Assembly: GCF_029227915.1 (NCBI RefSeq)
Contig: NC_079882.1
Span: forward strand, 11,842,001 to 11,906,000
Direction: 5' to 3'
Source: Hydractinia symbiolongicarpus
Lineage: Eukaryota > Cnidaria > Hydrozoa > Anthoathecata > Hydractiniidae
Length of the DNA: 64,000 nt
Shown here: piece after piece, positions 1-11,411 of the stretch
Numbering within the stretch: position 1 is the stretch's first letter
Layout of the letters: each line of letters starts with the position of its first letter
Made by a program: the position numbers and the translations under genes
The notes under the pieces: model-generated
What the model was told of the DNA's origin: nothing
Seen by the model: only the letters and a program-made list of their open reading frames with translations
Databases searched by the model: none

Positions 1-140
1 CATCAATGGGCTACGTTTATCGTGTCTTATCTTATCTTAGGGAGATGCACTGTATCTACAATCACCGCAATGAATTACTGTGGAAAGTTTATCATTTCTT
101 AAACATGATAGTTTAGTGGGCGACGTTTCGGGAGATCCTT

Positions 141-193
141 CTCCCATCATCGGGCAAAGTAAAATGAACCAGTAAAATGCCCGATGATGGGAG
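141..193. repeat. Perfect 16-bp inverted repeat (hairpin)
   Basis: The arm at 141-156 (CTCCCATCATCGGGCA) is the exact reverse complement of 178-193, with a 21-base loop. It is followed by short direct repeats of AGTAAGTCA near 193-215. This is probably the end of a small foldback element; no target duplication was identified. Confidence 0.6.
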
Positions 194-334
194 TAAGTCA
201 GAGTAAGTCAAAGTAAAATGCCGTTTTATGAATACTGAACAGACAAACCGAAATAATATCTTCAATAACCGCAATGAATGTTCGGAAAGGCAAATCGAAT
301 AAAACAGAATAGGAAACTATATCAAATAGATTTA

Positions 335-860
335 AAGAAATTTGGAATTTTCCACATTGCCTTGGCGCCATTGATGGGAAGCACGTGCTGTTGCACCAAG
401 ATTATCAGAGACATTATTTCACAACTATAAAGGCTTTATTCTGTTTTATTCATTACTCTGCTTGTGATATGTGATTCAAAGTACAATTTCACGTACGTAA
501 TCTTAGGCGAGTACGGCAGTTATAATGATAGTGGTGTTTTACAAAATTCTGTCCTCCATGATATATTTAGAAAAAATAAAGTAAAAATTAAAAAATTTAC
601 CATTTTGTTCTTGGCAACGTGGACGTTCACTTTTTATTGGGAATGAAATTTTCCCCCTTAAAAGTTGGTCGAGGTTTATCTATTGCCCAAAGAATTTCAA
701 ATTACCACTTTTCAAGAGCACGTAGAGCTATTAAAATAACTTTTAGAATCTTTACTGGCAGATGAATTGACAGCTTCTTTGATGGGAATCGTAGAAGCCG
801 TCAATTCCAACGACAAAGTCATTGTCGACGACTTGCGGGAAGTCATACGTTATTGCTAAT
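335..860 (+). pseudogene. PIF/Harbinger (HARBI1-like) transposase remnant
   Basis: Translated in pieces, this stretch gives WNFPHCLGAIDGKHV (about 345-390), then YNFTYVILGEYGSYNDSG (about 480-535), then NYHFSRARRAIKITF further on. These match in order the conserved blocks of the DDE domain of PIF/Harbinger transposases: the GAIDGKH block with the first Asp, the GxxGSxxDxG block with the second, and the SRARRxIENxFG block. The blocks lie in different frames, with stop codons near 470, 645 and 765, and the middle of the domain is degraded. It is a dead copy. I see no TIR pair around it, so its ends are unknown. Confidence 0.75.
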
Positions 861-1117
861 TTTTATGTTGTGGTGACGACTTACGCGTCGCACCGTGTAT
901 TTGTAAGCCCCTTGTGTATCGTGTTTTGTAATGTTTTTTTTTTCGCATAAAAAGAAGACGCATTATGAGATCGTATGATGGTACCACTTTACTAAACTTG
1001 CGATTCCCATTAGGCAGAAGAAATTGCTGCTGCTACTTCTGAAGTATCGTGACAGATCAAAACTGTACAAAAAAATACAACAAAAAAATCAATTGAATTA
1101 TAATGGTATTATTTCAT

Positions 1118-4100
1118 CTAGACAGAATCTACAACTGGTGGTTCATAATTGTCTGGACGTTCTGTAGGAACACCGGTCGCTGCTTCGCCTGATGTGGTGG
1201 TTGTGGTACCACCTTCATGCATCTCCATTAGTTTGTGCACTACAATATAATTGTTAAAGTAAATAACAGGAAAGTAATAAAATCGTACAATACATTAATA
1301 CGTCAACAGGTCAAGTCAAGCTGGATTATTATATCATACAAGTATATTGATAGAAGCAAGAAAACGTTGCAAAAAAATGTTATTCCTTTAAATACAGATA
1401 TAGGTGACTATCTTCACCTCAGAAATGGTCGATACAGGGTTCCACAAGTATTTTTGGAGCCAAATTGAAGAGATCCAAAAAGGAAATGTTTAATTTTAAT
1501 TTTTTTCGAAGAGACACTGACAATTGTTTGATGCAAAGTTGTGAAAACGCTATAAAAATAACAATTTGTTGTACTTGGGGCTTAGATATCTACAAACGGT
1601 TTTAATTTAGTTTGCTGAAATATTATTTTTGCCTGGATTAAATTCAGTGATTCGAAATTTTTTAATTATTTTGCCAAAGCTAAAATCTAGGTTGAATTTT
1701 AACCTGCTATTTTTCGTATTTCTTTTTTCCCAAGATTCTTCTAGTATGTAACCAACTAAATTACTTTCAGAGAATCTAAATTGTTTTGTTTATTTACTCC
1801 TGTGCTATACTAAACAGGAGGAATCGATTTTTGGTTAAACTTTAAGTTATTTGGCAGATTTTAGGTGTAGGCTAATTCTTCTAAAGCAATGTGCATTCAT
1901 CAGGGTTAAGACAAAGGCTGACAAAATAAATTCCCTGAGTTTCCCTGGTTTTGGTACCTTTTCCCCCTGAGCAAATACAAGTAGGCAAAATTGTTAGACA
2001 TAAGATCTACATTTATTTGTTGAAAACAGTACATAACTTGCCATAACCAAAATATTAGAGCTGGGGATCATCAATAGGTAAAATTATAACTAATTGAAGA
2101 AACTTAAAGATCACTTAGATTTAAACAGATTTACAGCGTAAAAAGGTGGTAAAGCTGATAAAGAAAATTCCCTGATTTTTCCGTGAATTGGAAAAAAAAA
2201 TTCCCTGGGTTTTTGCGAAATTTTCTAAAAAAGACCTTTCTTCCAGGTTTTCCAGGGTCAGTCTGAACCCTGATTCATTGACTTTTCACACCATGCAACT
2301 TGTTTTTGATTTCTGAAGGAATTGATTAATTTTGTACAGATTTAGTTTGTGATCGAAATTTTAGAATTAGTATAGAGCTGTCCATTTACAACAACTCAAT
2401 TTACAACAACTGTAAAAAAAATCCTTAATGCCAAAAATTCTGAATACAAGCACAAATCTAGAACATTCCTGAAAAGGAGCTTTTTTAAGTAGATTTCTAG
2501 TACTAAGATAAACTTTGAGAGGAATAGAATGATTTGTAAAGATGGCATTTCATCCACAAATTGCGACCAGCTATGTAAATAAATGGCTAGTGGTTTTTTT
2601 TTAGACAACATAGGACTTATCACATGTCATTTTCAGTTATAGTGATTCCGGAAGCTGATTTCCATCAAATATAAATCAGTTGAGGGAGCTATATTTCATC
2701 AAAAAATGACATGAGTAAACTTAATTTTATTAATACTTTTACTTACCATCAAATTTTGGTTTCTTCAAACACTTAACTTTTCGGATGTAGCAGTCATGCA
2801 GAGGATAAATTCCTTGGCATGCTTTTTCAATATCTGTACCCATACTGTCAGGAATGAGCTTACTGACAACTTCTTTTAAATCTTTTGTTGTAACTTCTCG
2901 GGTAATAATATCAACCATTTTTTTTCGAATGGCACGAATTTGGGTGGATTTTGCATATGCTGTCTTCTTTAACGAATTAGGTCTGCGACGCGTAAAACCA
3001 ATAGAAAATACTCGAAGCAGATAACCATCTGTAGTTTTCACATCAACATGAGCTTCAATGCACGTTTGCCACTTTTTGACAAGTGATCTTAATCTATCAG
3101 TAGTCATGGTCATTCCATGGAAGTTTGTAATACAATTGCGACCTTGCACATCTTCCACGATCAATTTGAACTTACGGAATGGAACTTCATCTTGGTTAAG
3201 ATCAGCTTGTGCCATTTCAAAGACACGACCTTTTAATCCATCAGAAGCAATTTCTGTTATAAAAATTTTATTTTATTAACTAACCACCACTAATAAGAGA
3301 CAAAAGGAAACCATAAAGGAAATAAAAAATGATGTCTTACTTGTTCCAATAGTTCTTGTAACAACAGTTTTTCCAATGTTGCGAACTTCAAAATTTGATG
3401 GTGCTTTCACATCATACCAATCTTTTTTTGAAAAGGGATCAACACTGTAAAAAATATATGATTACTGTCAAATAATGAAAATGTCATTTTAATGCATAAT
3501 GCAGTACTGTTGTGACCAGTCCATTCCAAACTTTACTTTAAAGTGGAGGTATCTTGATCTTGAAATTAAAATATAGTTTGCATATAGTTTACATTTACAC
3601 ATAATCAATGAAAAGATGCTAGCCATCGTTAAAAAGTATTTGACTATAATTTAGTTTTCTTTAGCTAAAATCTGAATTTTAGGTGTTGATTTTTCCAATC
3701 TTTTTTTGTATATGAGCTAGAATCCTGCAAAACATAAACAATAAAAGTTGTCTATCCCTGCATTTCCAATATTTGCACCTTCTGGCATGGGCTAAAAAAT
3801 AATTCTGCCTTAACACCTTTATGCAGGGCTGCTGTATATTTTTATCAAGTTAAAGATATTAAGTAGGATATTACAACAAAGTTCAAATAAAATATGGTTG
3901 ACAGTGGAGATTATTCATTAGCTATTTGGTAGTTCAATAAACCAATCTAAATATATTTACAATTTCAAGATTAGTTTTTGTGGTGAATGATGTGGAAATA
4001 AAAGAGGGTGTCGATAAACCGCAAACGCCTGGATATATATGGGCGAATTCGGGCGACTTTTCAATTAAAATTGGAGGTTGTCCCCCAAAACCGCCCGAAC

Positions 4101-5041
4101 TTTCTTGAACTTGGCCGCTTGAAGAGAAAGGAGTTAATAAAGTTTATATAGAAGTTATTTATAAAGTAAACTTTACCAAAAACCATCAAAAACCATTTTA
4201 AGAACTTCACTACCACATAGTAAGTTTATTTTAATTTTTATAGTTTTTTTGAATTATATTAGTGTCTGTTTTGTTTTTTCTGGCATTGTTCGAGCCTATG
4301 CGGGTTTTTTCGGGCAAATACTTGAATTTTTTTCAAAACGCCAAACTCACCTGAAAACGCCCGCACTTTTTACGGCATATGCGGCTTATCGGCACACTCG
4401 TGGAATACCCATCAAAGATATCTATTGTTTTATGGAAGACTTTTTAGGCTGGTTAGGTGAGTAGTATAATAGTAAGTAAGTAATATATTTTTTCGTGTAA
4501 AACGACCAAAGAATTTATACACTCAATTATAGTGCCGTGTTTTTCCTGCGTGGAGGTAACTTGTCCGTTTGGTTTGTTTACATATTTATCTCCATTTCTT
4601 TGCACGCATCAGGCATTACGTAATCACTTAGATGCGTGCACAAGAAAATGTCAGGTCTATGGTTCATGTATGTGTTGATGACCCCTACTAAAGCAGTTGA
4701 ACTTGGGTCTTGAAACATTGATTTAGCCAAGGTGGCATTACGCTTATTTATCTATCCAACATATCTCTAAAATTGATAATTGCTTAGTTAGCAGTACTAG
4801 TTTAGTCCACAGTTTCTCCTAATTGGTATGCGGGTCCCCCATTTTATCGCTAATCCCTGACTCCATGATCTACTTATAATCTGCTTATATCTACAACATC
4901 AAAATTCTTTAGGAATTTAGAACTATCAATTTAAAAATACGAATAACAGCATAAAATAAAGATAGAAATATTATTAACCTACATCTTCTTCTTTGTTCCT
5001 TTTTTACCCTTGGAAAGTCTCTTATTCTTGCCTACCGCCAT
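1118..5041 (-). CDS. RPS3A: Ribosomal protein eS1 (RPS3A), 4 exons
   Basis: Component of the cytosolic 40S subunit. Coding exons on the minus strand are 4983-5041, 3341-3444, 2747-3253 and 1118-1239 (stop TAG at 1118-1120). All introns are GT-AG, phases agree at every junction, and the sum is 263 codons, the normal eS1 size. Visible blocks are the basic N-terminus [12 protein letters not shown], the [15 protein letters not shown] block, the [22 protein letters not shown] block, and an acidic tail ending [10 protein letters not shown]. The start is the ATG at 5041, the only one that gives the conserved N-terminus. Intron 3 holds a C/D-box snoRNA and a hAT-like MITE; intron 1 holds two more MITEs. 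The gene looks intact, so high constitutive expression is expected. Confidence 0.97.
1901..2272. mobile_element. hAT-like MITE in RPS3A intron 3
   Basis: The left end begins CAGGGTTAAGAC and the right end is the imperfect inverse, ending GTCTGAACCCTG. CAGGG termini are typical of hAT elements. ATTCAT flanks both sides (1895-1900 and 2273-2278), which is 6 bp of an expected 8-bp target duplication. The interior repeats TTCCCTG motifs and has no coding capacity. Confidence 0.65.
2623..2713 (-). ncRNA. C/D-box snoRNA in RPS3A intron 3
   Basis: Read on the minus strand, an 11-bp perfect terminal stem (2703-2713 with 2623-2633) encloses box C (TGATGA, 2696-2701), box D' (CTGA, 2676-2679), box C' (TGATGGA, 2661-2667) and box D (CTGA, 2633-2636) in the correct order. 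The length is about 91 nt, and it starts about 33 nt downstream of the intron's splice donor, on the host's coding strand. RPS3A introns host the U73 (SNORD73) snoRNAs in vertebrates. Whether this is a U73 orthologue is inference, because I cannot align its guide segments to rRNA here. Confidence 0.85.
4004..4399. mobile_element. TIR element (MITE) in RPS3A intron 1
   Basis: The left end, GAGGGTGTCGATAAACCGC, matches the reverse complement of the right end (about 4381-4399, GAGTGTGCCGATAAGCCGC), so it has imperfect TIRs of about 20 bp. The interior is rich in CGGGC and CGCCCG motifs on both strands. The superfamily is unassigned: GTGGAAATA lies just left and GTGGAATA just right, but the duplication boundary is ambiguous. 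Confidence 0.55.
4520..4668. mobile_element. mariner-like MITE, copy A
   Basis: Begins CACTCAATTATAGTGCCG and ends near GGTTCATG, with a TA dinucleotide on each side (4518-4519 and 4669-4670). The reverse complement of the right end aligns imperfectly with the left end. A second copy lies at 26109-26914 with the same boundaries and a large insertion. It sits in RPS3A intron 1. Confidence 0.6.
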
Positions 5042-5777
5042 CTTGGCCTTCGTTCGCAGACAAGCAGGACTTGAAAAGATGGCTTCTTCACGGTGGCAGG
5101 CCAATGTTTTGAGCGAGAGATTAACCGGAACCGAGTGCTACATTTTTTAACCCTGGAAACTGGTGTTTACAAAAGTCGGACCCGTAAAAGTGACGCTAGC
5201 AATATGGAGTTAGAGGAGGCGCACGCTTTTCTTTGTATGATTGTTTTAGAATTTACATGTGAAAGCACAAAATCCTATTCGTTGTGTCCCCAATAACAAA
5301 ACATAAACAATCTAGTGAGATTATGCCTACCTAGATGCCATGCGTAAACTGTAAAATTCTTCAGTGAGAAAGAATATCTTTTCCTACTTATCAAAACATT
5401 ACGGTTGTAAGAATGTTTTCAAACAGTGTGTACTTCTACTTGGTTTTTAAATTTCGTTCAGTATATCTGTACTATATATCAACAGAACTAATTTATATAT
5501 TTATTATATTGTTTTATTGTTTATGATATGTGTGCTTACAGGCAACTTTAATGTTTAATGACTAAGAAGATTCAGTAATTATGCATGATGTCATTTTAGC
5601 TAGCTCTGCAAGGGTGTTATATTTAACATTTTTGACGAGCCATATAAAGTTAAGTGTTTTCTGGCCGTTTACTTTGACGCGTTTTAAATATTTTACATAA
5701 ATTTTAATATTTAGTTAGCTAACATAATTATGCTCAATGCTAGCTCATGACGTCATAATTTCACATTATTAGGGCAA
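5042..5777. other. RPS3A upstream region
   Basis: DNA upstream of the RPS3A start codon, presumably including its 5' UTR and promoter. A short plus-strand frame, ATG at 5079 ending TAA after 23 codons, is not convincing as a gene. Nothing else coding is visible up to 5.7 kb. Confidence 0.4.
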
Positions 5778-7084
5778 CTTTTAAAGCTTACCTCCCGAGA
5801 AAAATCAAGTTGACCTAAATTGGCTTATATTCATACGTGATTTACGAATATAAAGTTTTTTTTCCTTAATTTGCACTTGCACTTTAATTTGCATTTCCTT
5901 AATTAACTTATAAAAGTTAATAATGCCTATTCAAAGATTTAAAAATCCACCTTTGACACGAGGTAAACCATCCACCATATTGTTTCATAAATTTCTTCAC
6001 CTTTGAGTGCTCTGACGTCACCTGTTAGAAGATCGTAAATCATCTTCCGCATTGGAATTTTATACTTAAACTTTACTAGTGAAATTCATTGGTAATGAGT
6101 ATGTTTCCCCCGTGAAAATTTCAGGAAACTTTGAAAATGAATACTAACTTCGGTTGAGTAATCATCATTCAATTACAATACTCAGAAGTTGTGAAACAAA
6201 CAAAAAAAATGAGCAACAGGGAAAATGTGGTAGGATTTTAATTTGAGCCTATCAGGCGAAATACTAAACCAAGTACTGACTCGGATTCCAGCTGGGAGAG
6301 CTGTGATGAGGATACTGAGGATATCTGTTTCGTCTGATCATTGTGTACCGTTATCTACATGGTCAACTTGACAGTCACGATTTCGTTGAACCAGCACAAC
6401 TTGAGTCCCAGCATTGGACACATTTTTTAGTTCTTTCCAACTTACTTGAGTACCACAATGTTTTCGCTAAAAGATGTAAAACAATACGAAGGATTTTCAA
6501 ATTGAAAATCTTTCAGAGGGGCAAGAAAAAGATTACTCACACTTTGCTTGCGTTCCTTGCTAATCCTTGCATCGGTTTGCATAGCAACGCTGCATGTTTC
6601 TTTTTTCAAATCTTCTGTCTGTGTCGAAACAGTAATTTTCGAAGCATCTTTTTTGTTTTCCTGCCACATCAGGCAGGCTCTCAGCAACTTGAACCTCCTC
6701 ATACCATGAACATGCAGTTAAGAAAACCAGGTACTGCGCAAGAAGCCATATTATTATTTAAAAAAAGGATTCGTCCTTATTCATCAAACGTGTGGAGCTT
6801 TTCTTTTACAAATCACATCCTATGCGCAAAGTTTCGCCTCTCATCCCGGGGGTCCGAATGTGATTTTCTAACTAGCAACGTCAGATGCATAAATTATACC
6901 GTTAAATGCTCACTTACAAAATGGCGAACAAGTGAGGTGAATGCTTTTAAAACATGAGGTAAACATTGTCTGGTTTCTTGAATACTGTAGCGATTTTAAC
7001 AAAATAAACGTTAAATTGTTTTTTCTGAATATGTTATGAATCGATTTAGGTCAACTTGATTTTTCTTGAGAGGTAAGCTTTAAG
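5778..7084. mobile_element. 1.3-kb TIR element with coding remnants
   Basis: A segment of about 45 bp at 5778-5820 (containing AAAGCTTACCTC and AATCAAGTTGACCTAAAT) is repeated inverted at about 7041-7084. A third, more diverged copy of the end lies at about 7168-7197. Inside, plus-strand 6211-6339 reads as an acidic N-terminal-like peptide interrupted by a TAA (then FEPIRRNTKPSTDSD). The minus strand around 6540-6702 encodes two TQT-type motifs (VSTQTEDL, VAMQTD) ahead of a GTGAGT donor. These look like degraded transposon exons. Superfamily not assigned. Confidence 0.5.
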
Positions 7085-7534
7085 ACCAATATCTGGAGAA
7101 CGGATAAGGATTTTTTCAAAAATTAAAAAGATTTCCAGAGAACGTTCAAAGATTTATCATATATGCTCAACTTGATTTTTTGCTGATGGTAACCTTTAAA
7201 ATAAGTAATTAATGGTCAAGAGATTAAACATGTAATTGTCAAAGTAAGTTTTCTACAAAAAAGTAGCTATGAAAGGACAACGAATAATCAAGGGATACCG
7301 CATTGTTGTTATTTATATTATTTTGTTGGTGTTGTCCAAATAATGGCTAAAGCCTGGCCAAATATTGACTTCAAAGACTGGATATGTTCCATATCCTACC
7401 CTTTACAGCCTATGTAACTAGTATTATAGGGTCTTTGATGTTCATTAAGAGAATTCCATGCTGACTTGTATAAGATACTAACCATTAAGTAAACTGGGTT
7501 CAAATCTACATAGCTATAATGTAGTTGTTCGTTC

Positions 7535-7960
7535 TTGTCAATTGGGGTAAAAGGTGGTAGTACAAGGCCTGTGTGTAAGAAGTGTTATTTTGTACACAGT
7601 AGTGAGACATTGGCAGTGAAGCAAGAAGATCTTGATCGCTTTGAAAGAAATAATATGAGAATGGTTAGGCGGATGTGTAACGCCAGTCTAAGAGACAGAA
7701 AGAGTTCGGATGAGCTAAAAAGCAGGCTACGTATCTGTATCATTAAGATGTTATCCAGATAAGAAGATTGAGTTGATTGGAACACTTTAAAGAATGGAGG
7801 AGGTTAATTTGGTAAGAAAGCGTAAAGACTTGACAGTTCCTGGGGGCAGGAGGTGATCAGGACAGATTTGATGCAGAAGAATTTGAGTTTATAGGTCTAA
7901 CAAAGTCTAGATCAGATTGGGAGAGGTTCATTAAGACACATAATACCTCTATAAACTTCT
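7535..7960 (+). pseudogene. LINE reverse transcriptase, C-terminal remnant
   Basis: The translation contains SETLAVKQEDLDRFERNN followed by MRMVRRMCNASLRDRKSSDE and then LKSRLRI. This is the conserved segment just past the polymerase core of many non-LTR retrotransposon proteins. After a frameshift near 7745 the reading continues as FKRMEEVNLVRKRK, then GGRRSGQDRFDAEEFEFIGL, which corresponds to the usual C-terminal end of that family. At least one frameshift and several stops make it dead. No 5' part of a LINE is present. Confidence 0.7.
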
Positions 7961-8200
7961 ATACTTTTCTGTTGTTTTTCCACAGTGTGATGTACATTAA
8001 ACCCTAAGTAAGCTATAATCTTTAATATGACAATGTGATTTGACCCTATGACATGTAGACTCACTTTTAATCGAATATCAGGACTCAGTCATGTAACGAA
8101 ATTCTTAGGGTAATTTAATCTGTTTTAATCTTCTATGTCGATTGGCTCCTACTTTATTCCACACCTGTTCATACAGACTAATTAAGCATAGCATACATAT

Positions 8201-8254
8201 GAGTTGAAAGTTATACAGAGTTAGAGGAGTCTAACTCTGTATAACTTTCAACTC
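8201..8254. repeat. Perfect 25-bp hairpin, 4-nt loop
   Basis: Arm 8201-8225 is the exact reverse complement of 8230-8254; the loop is GGAG. It may be a foldback relic or a small-RNA precursor-like hairpin. No further evidence for either. Confidence 0.7.
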
Positions 8255-9229
8255 AACAACATACAAAATCTTTAATAAAACTCAGTCTTATATCTGCTTT
8301 GTTTTTTTCACAGCTTAGTTACCTATAGTGAAATGACATATACAGGTTATAAATGCAAACTTGACTATGTCCACATTCTTTGGACCATAAGTACTAAAAC
8401 CCTTGGTATCTTTTGAAAAAAACCCTATACCATCCTCTATTGTCCTGTAAAAAGTTAAAAATTTGACCATATCTCCTCTTTAACTTCTCTATCTTTTCCA
8501 GGTACACTGAGAATACTTTGATAGTTTTACTACTATTTTGATAGTTTCACTACTATGTTGGGTTGAGGCTGGACAGATAACAGTGCTGCCAGTAATCATA
8601 ACATGATAATTACACCAAAATGCTCAACCAAATTAAAGAGGGCAATTACCACAGGGTATGCACATTTTGGTTGCCATTCACGATAGCATGTTCTTGTAGA
8701 TCATATATTGTCAGTGGTTTCAAAAGCATAACCCAAATCTCTTCATGCATGAATTTCATTCTCATTTCCTCTATCATGAGGTTCAATCATCTCTAATTTA
8801 TTTATTTACTTTAATTTATTTATTTACTTACTATCTATTTGCTAATTTTATTATCTATCTCATTTATTTATTATTTTAAAAATATTTGTTATTTTAGGTT
8901 ATTCTCAGGGGCGGATTTAGACTTCGGTCACTTCGGCACTCGCCTAAGGAGAAATTTTGCCATTGAGAAAATCATGTGTATCTAAAAGTAGTAATTGATT
9001 TAAAGCAACGCATAATTTTCAATATAAGCGTTTACTAAGGTTCCTTTGCGCAGGATCCGAGTTAATAATCTTAGTGGAGTTTTTACCGAGGTTTGACTCT
9101 CCTTCGATGTGCTTTGCCAAAGTACTATGGTTTTTATGGTAGTCGAACTACATTTTGCCACATTTCGGTGATTTTGTTCCTCTCGATTCCTTTGTTTTTT
9201 GCCGTAAAAACACTTGACTTCGGCGGCTG

Positions 9230-9420
9230 CCGAAGTGTGGACTTTTGAACCCTCCACAAAAGAAAAACAAAAGAACTATGACGTCAAGAAGAATCTCGCC
9301 GAATTGTGGACTTTTGGACTCTGGTTAAAACAAAAGAATTTGTGACGTAAAAAGAATCTTGCCAAAGTGTTGACTTTTGGACTCTGGCTAAAACAAAAGA
9401 ATTTGAAAATCTCGCCGAAG
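9230..9420. repeat. Tandem repeat, three units of about 70 bp
   Basis: Units share TGGACTTTTGGACTCTGG, ACAAAAGAATTTG, GTGACGT and AATCTCGCCGAA, with indels between copies. No coding significance seen. Confidence 0.6.
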
Positions 9421-11411
9421 TCGTTGAAATTTATGGTAAAAGAAAGATTGATATTGCTTAGGAATAATTTACTTGTCTTATTGTTATTGCCTTGCGGTGG
9501 CTGGTCTGTTCGATAGGTTCGGCTGACTTCGCCGAGCACTGAACTGAGAGAAGGCTGAGGAATCGTTTTGTATTGACTTGCAGCAAGTAAGCAGAAGTTT
9601 TGAATATGTTATTGTGGAATGAAGTTGAGCAATGCTGCTAAGAAGAAACATTACTGGAAAAACATTTATTCTCTGTGTCGCCTGTGATTGCAGAAGAAAT
9701 GCAGTTTGGCAGAAAATCAGGCTTTGACTTAACAAAAATCATAGCATCAATTTAATGAAAACTAGCTACGCTTTCAGGTACATATGTTTACTTTTAATTC
9801 CATTGATCTTAGAATAAGATACACAATTGCTTTCTTTTGCTGTGCTAGCAAGTGTGAACATGAAACTGTTTTCAAATTCAAAAGAGCTTGTGTTATCTTG
9901 GGTTTCTTTTTTATGTAAGTAACAAAACATTCTATAACAACACAATAAATTGAATAGCTGGCCAGCTGGTAAATGTGTAAGGTATAACAATTTGTTGACT
10001 TCATAATAACTTTGTATGTTAACTTTTGTAGATCCAAATCTTCTGGCAGTAGACACTTTCCAAACGATTTTTCAACATGTTACAAGGCCAGAAAAGAGAA
10101 AACTAGTTTTGAGAGGAAGACTTTGACAAGACTTATGATATTTTGGTTTAAGATCTCTAGCGTCATATCGAAATAATCCCTGGAGATGGTGCTAATTATA
10201 TACAATTCAAATAAGAAAAAGGCATGGCTTTATTTAATGTGTATAATGGCAATGTTTTTCACATTTTCACTAAAGAAGTTGTCATGCTGATAGGCATGGA
10301 AAATGTTTGTGATTTTACTACCATGGTGAAAATGGCGTGGCATATATACTTATTACAACCCTATGGACACAAAAATGTGTAATAATGTAGATAACGATAT
10401 CTGTTCTTGAATGATTTTGTATTGTTAAAAATTTTAAGTATTTGTAGTTATTATCACATTAGCTACAACGTATTTTCAAGTTTGATTCAACATTTTAAAA
10501 GTGAGCCAGAAATGGTTACTGATAAATAAAAACAGTTTTTTTTTGCTTTAAGCTAATAGGGCTAAATATCTTTTGATTGAATGCTCTGCTAATTTAGTGT
10601 TTATTCTTTCGTTTTCGTAGGTTGTTGTGTTGTAAGTTTTTTTTTTAATTAAATATTGCTGCTTGAAAATCCAAATTTTAAGTTGTGCTGGCCTTTACCT
10701 GTACGGAATCTTGATATTGTATTTATCTGTTGTTGTTTATGTTGTTGTTGCTATGATATAATAATACAAATAAAGCTTATTTACATATGCATTTTTGTGT
10801 TGTTGTTTTTGCTTATTTTTCTTATAGGCCTTTCTTTTTCATGTTATTAAATATTTTATATATAATAAATGTGAAAAGTTTTTACTGTTTGCATACTGAC
10901 TTAATGTACTTAATAAGTTTCTGAGAATTTATAGCCTCAATATTAGCCAAAAACTATTATATTCATCCATAACTTGCAAAAACGTGTTTGCAAATATTTT
11001 TGTGGATGTGCAAGAAAGAAGAAATTTTGCTGGGTGGCTAATTTTAGCCTTAATTTTTCTGAAAACATTATTTTGCTATCATTTAAATTTTGTGATTGTT
11101 GTTTTCCAAATAACATGTGAGAGATGGACCTGTAAAGGTCCTGTTTGCTGCATTTTGGAGTGCTGAAACAGTTTAATAAGCTAAAGCTCCTGGGGCTTTG
11201 CCCCAGAACCGACTTGGGGGGCTAACAGCGCCCCTTTAGACTCCCAGCTGATTTAACACGCGCAATTTTTGCTACGCGAAAATTTAGCCTCTCATCAGTT
11301 TCCATGTATTTAGGCTGTCAGTCCCAAGTTTAACTATCAAGAATATATATACTGAAATTTTATAACGTTTTCATGCTTTTCTATACTTCAGTCTAACCTG
11401 TCTGTATAAAA

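Larger units (their letters stand above)
7961..11411. other. Intergenic, no gene recognised
   Basis: I find no convincing exon in these 3.4 kb. Recognisable items are a perfect hairpin (8201-8254), ATTT-rich low-complexity sequence (about 8790-8880), a three-unit tandem repeat (about 9230-9420), and a GC-rich hairpin block near 11180-11290 containing CTGGGGCTTTGCCCCAG. Open frames here are short and show no family motif. Confidence 0.5.

Noticed and set aside
5079-5150. Divergent gene opposite RPS3A
   Set aside because: The frame from the ATG at 5079 stops after 23 codons and has no donor or homology.
6343-6957. 204-codon plus-strand frame
   Set aside because: No family motif, and it runs opposite to a more protein-like minus-strand segment inside a degraded TIR element.
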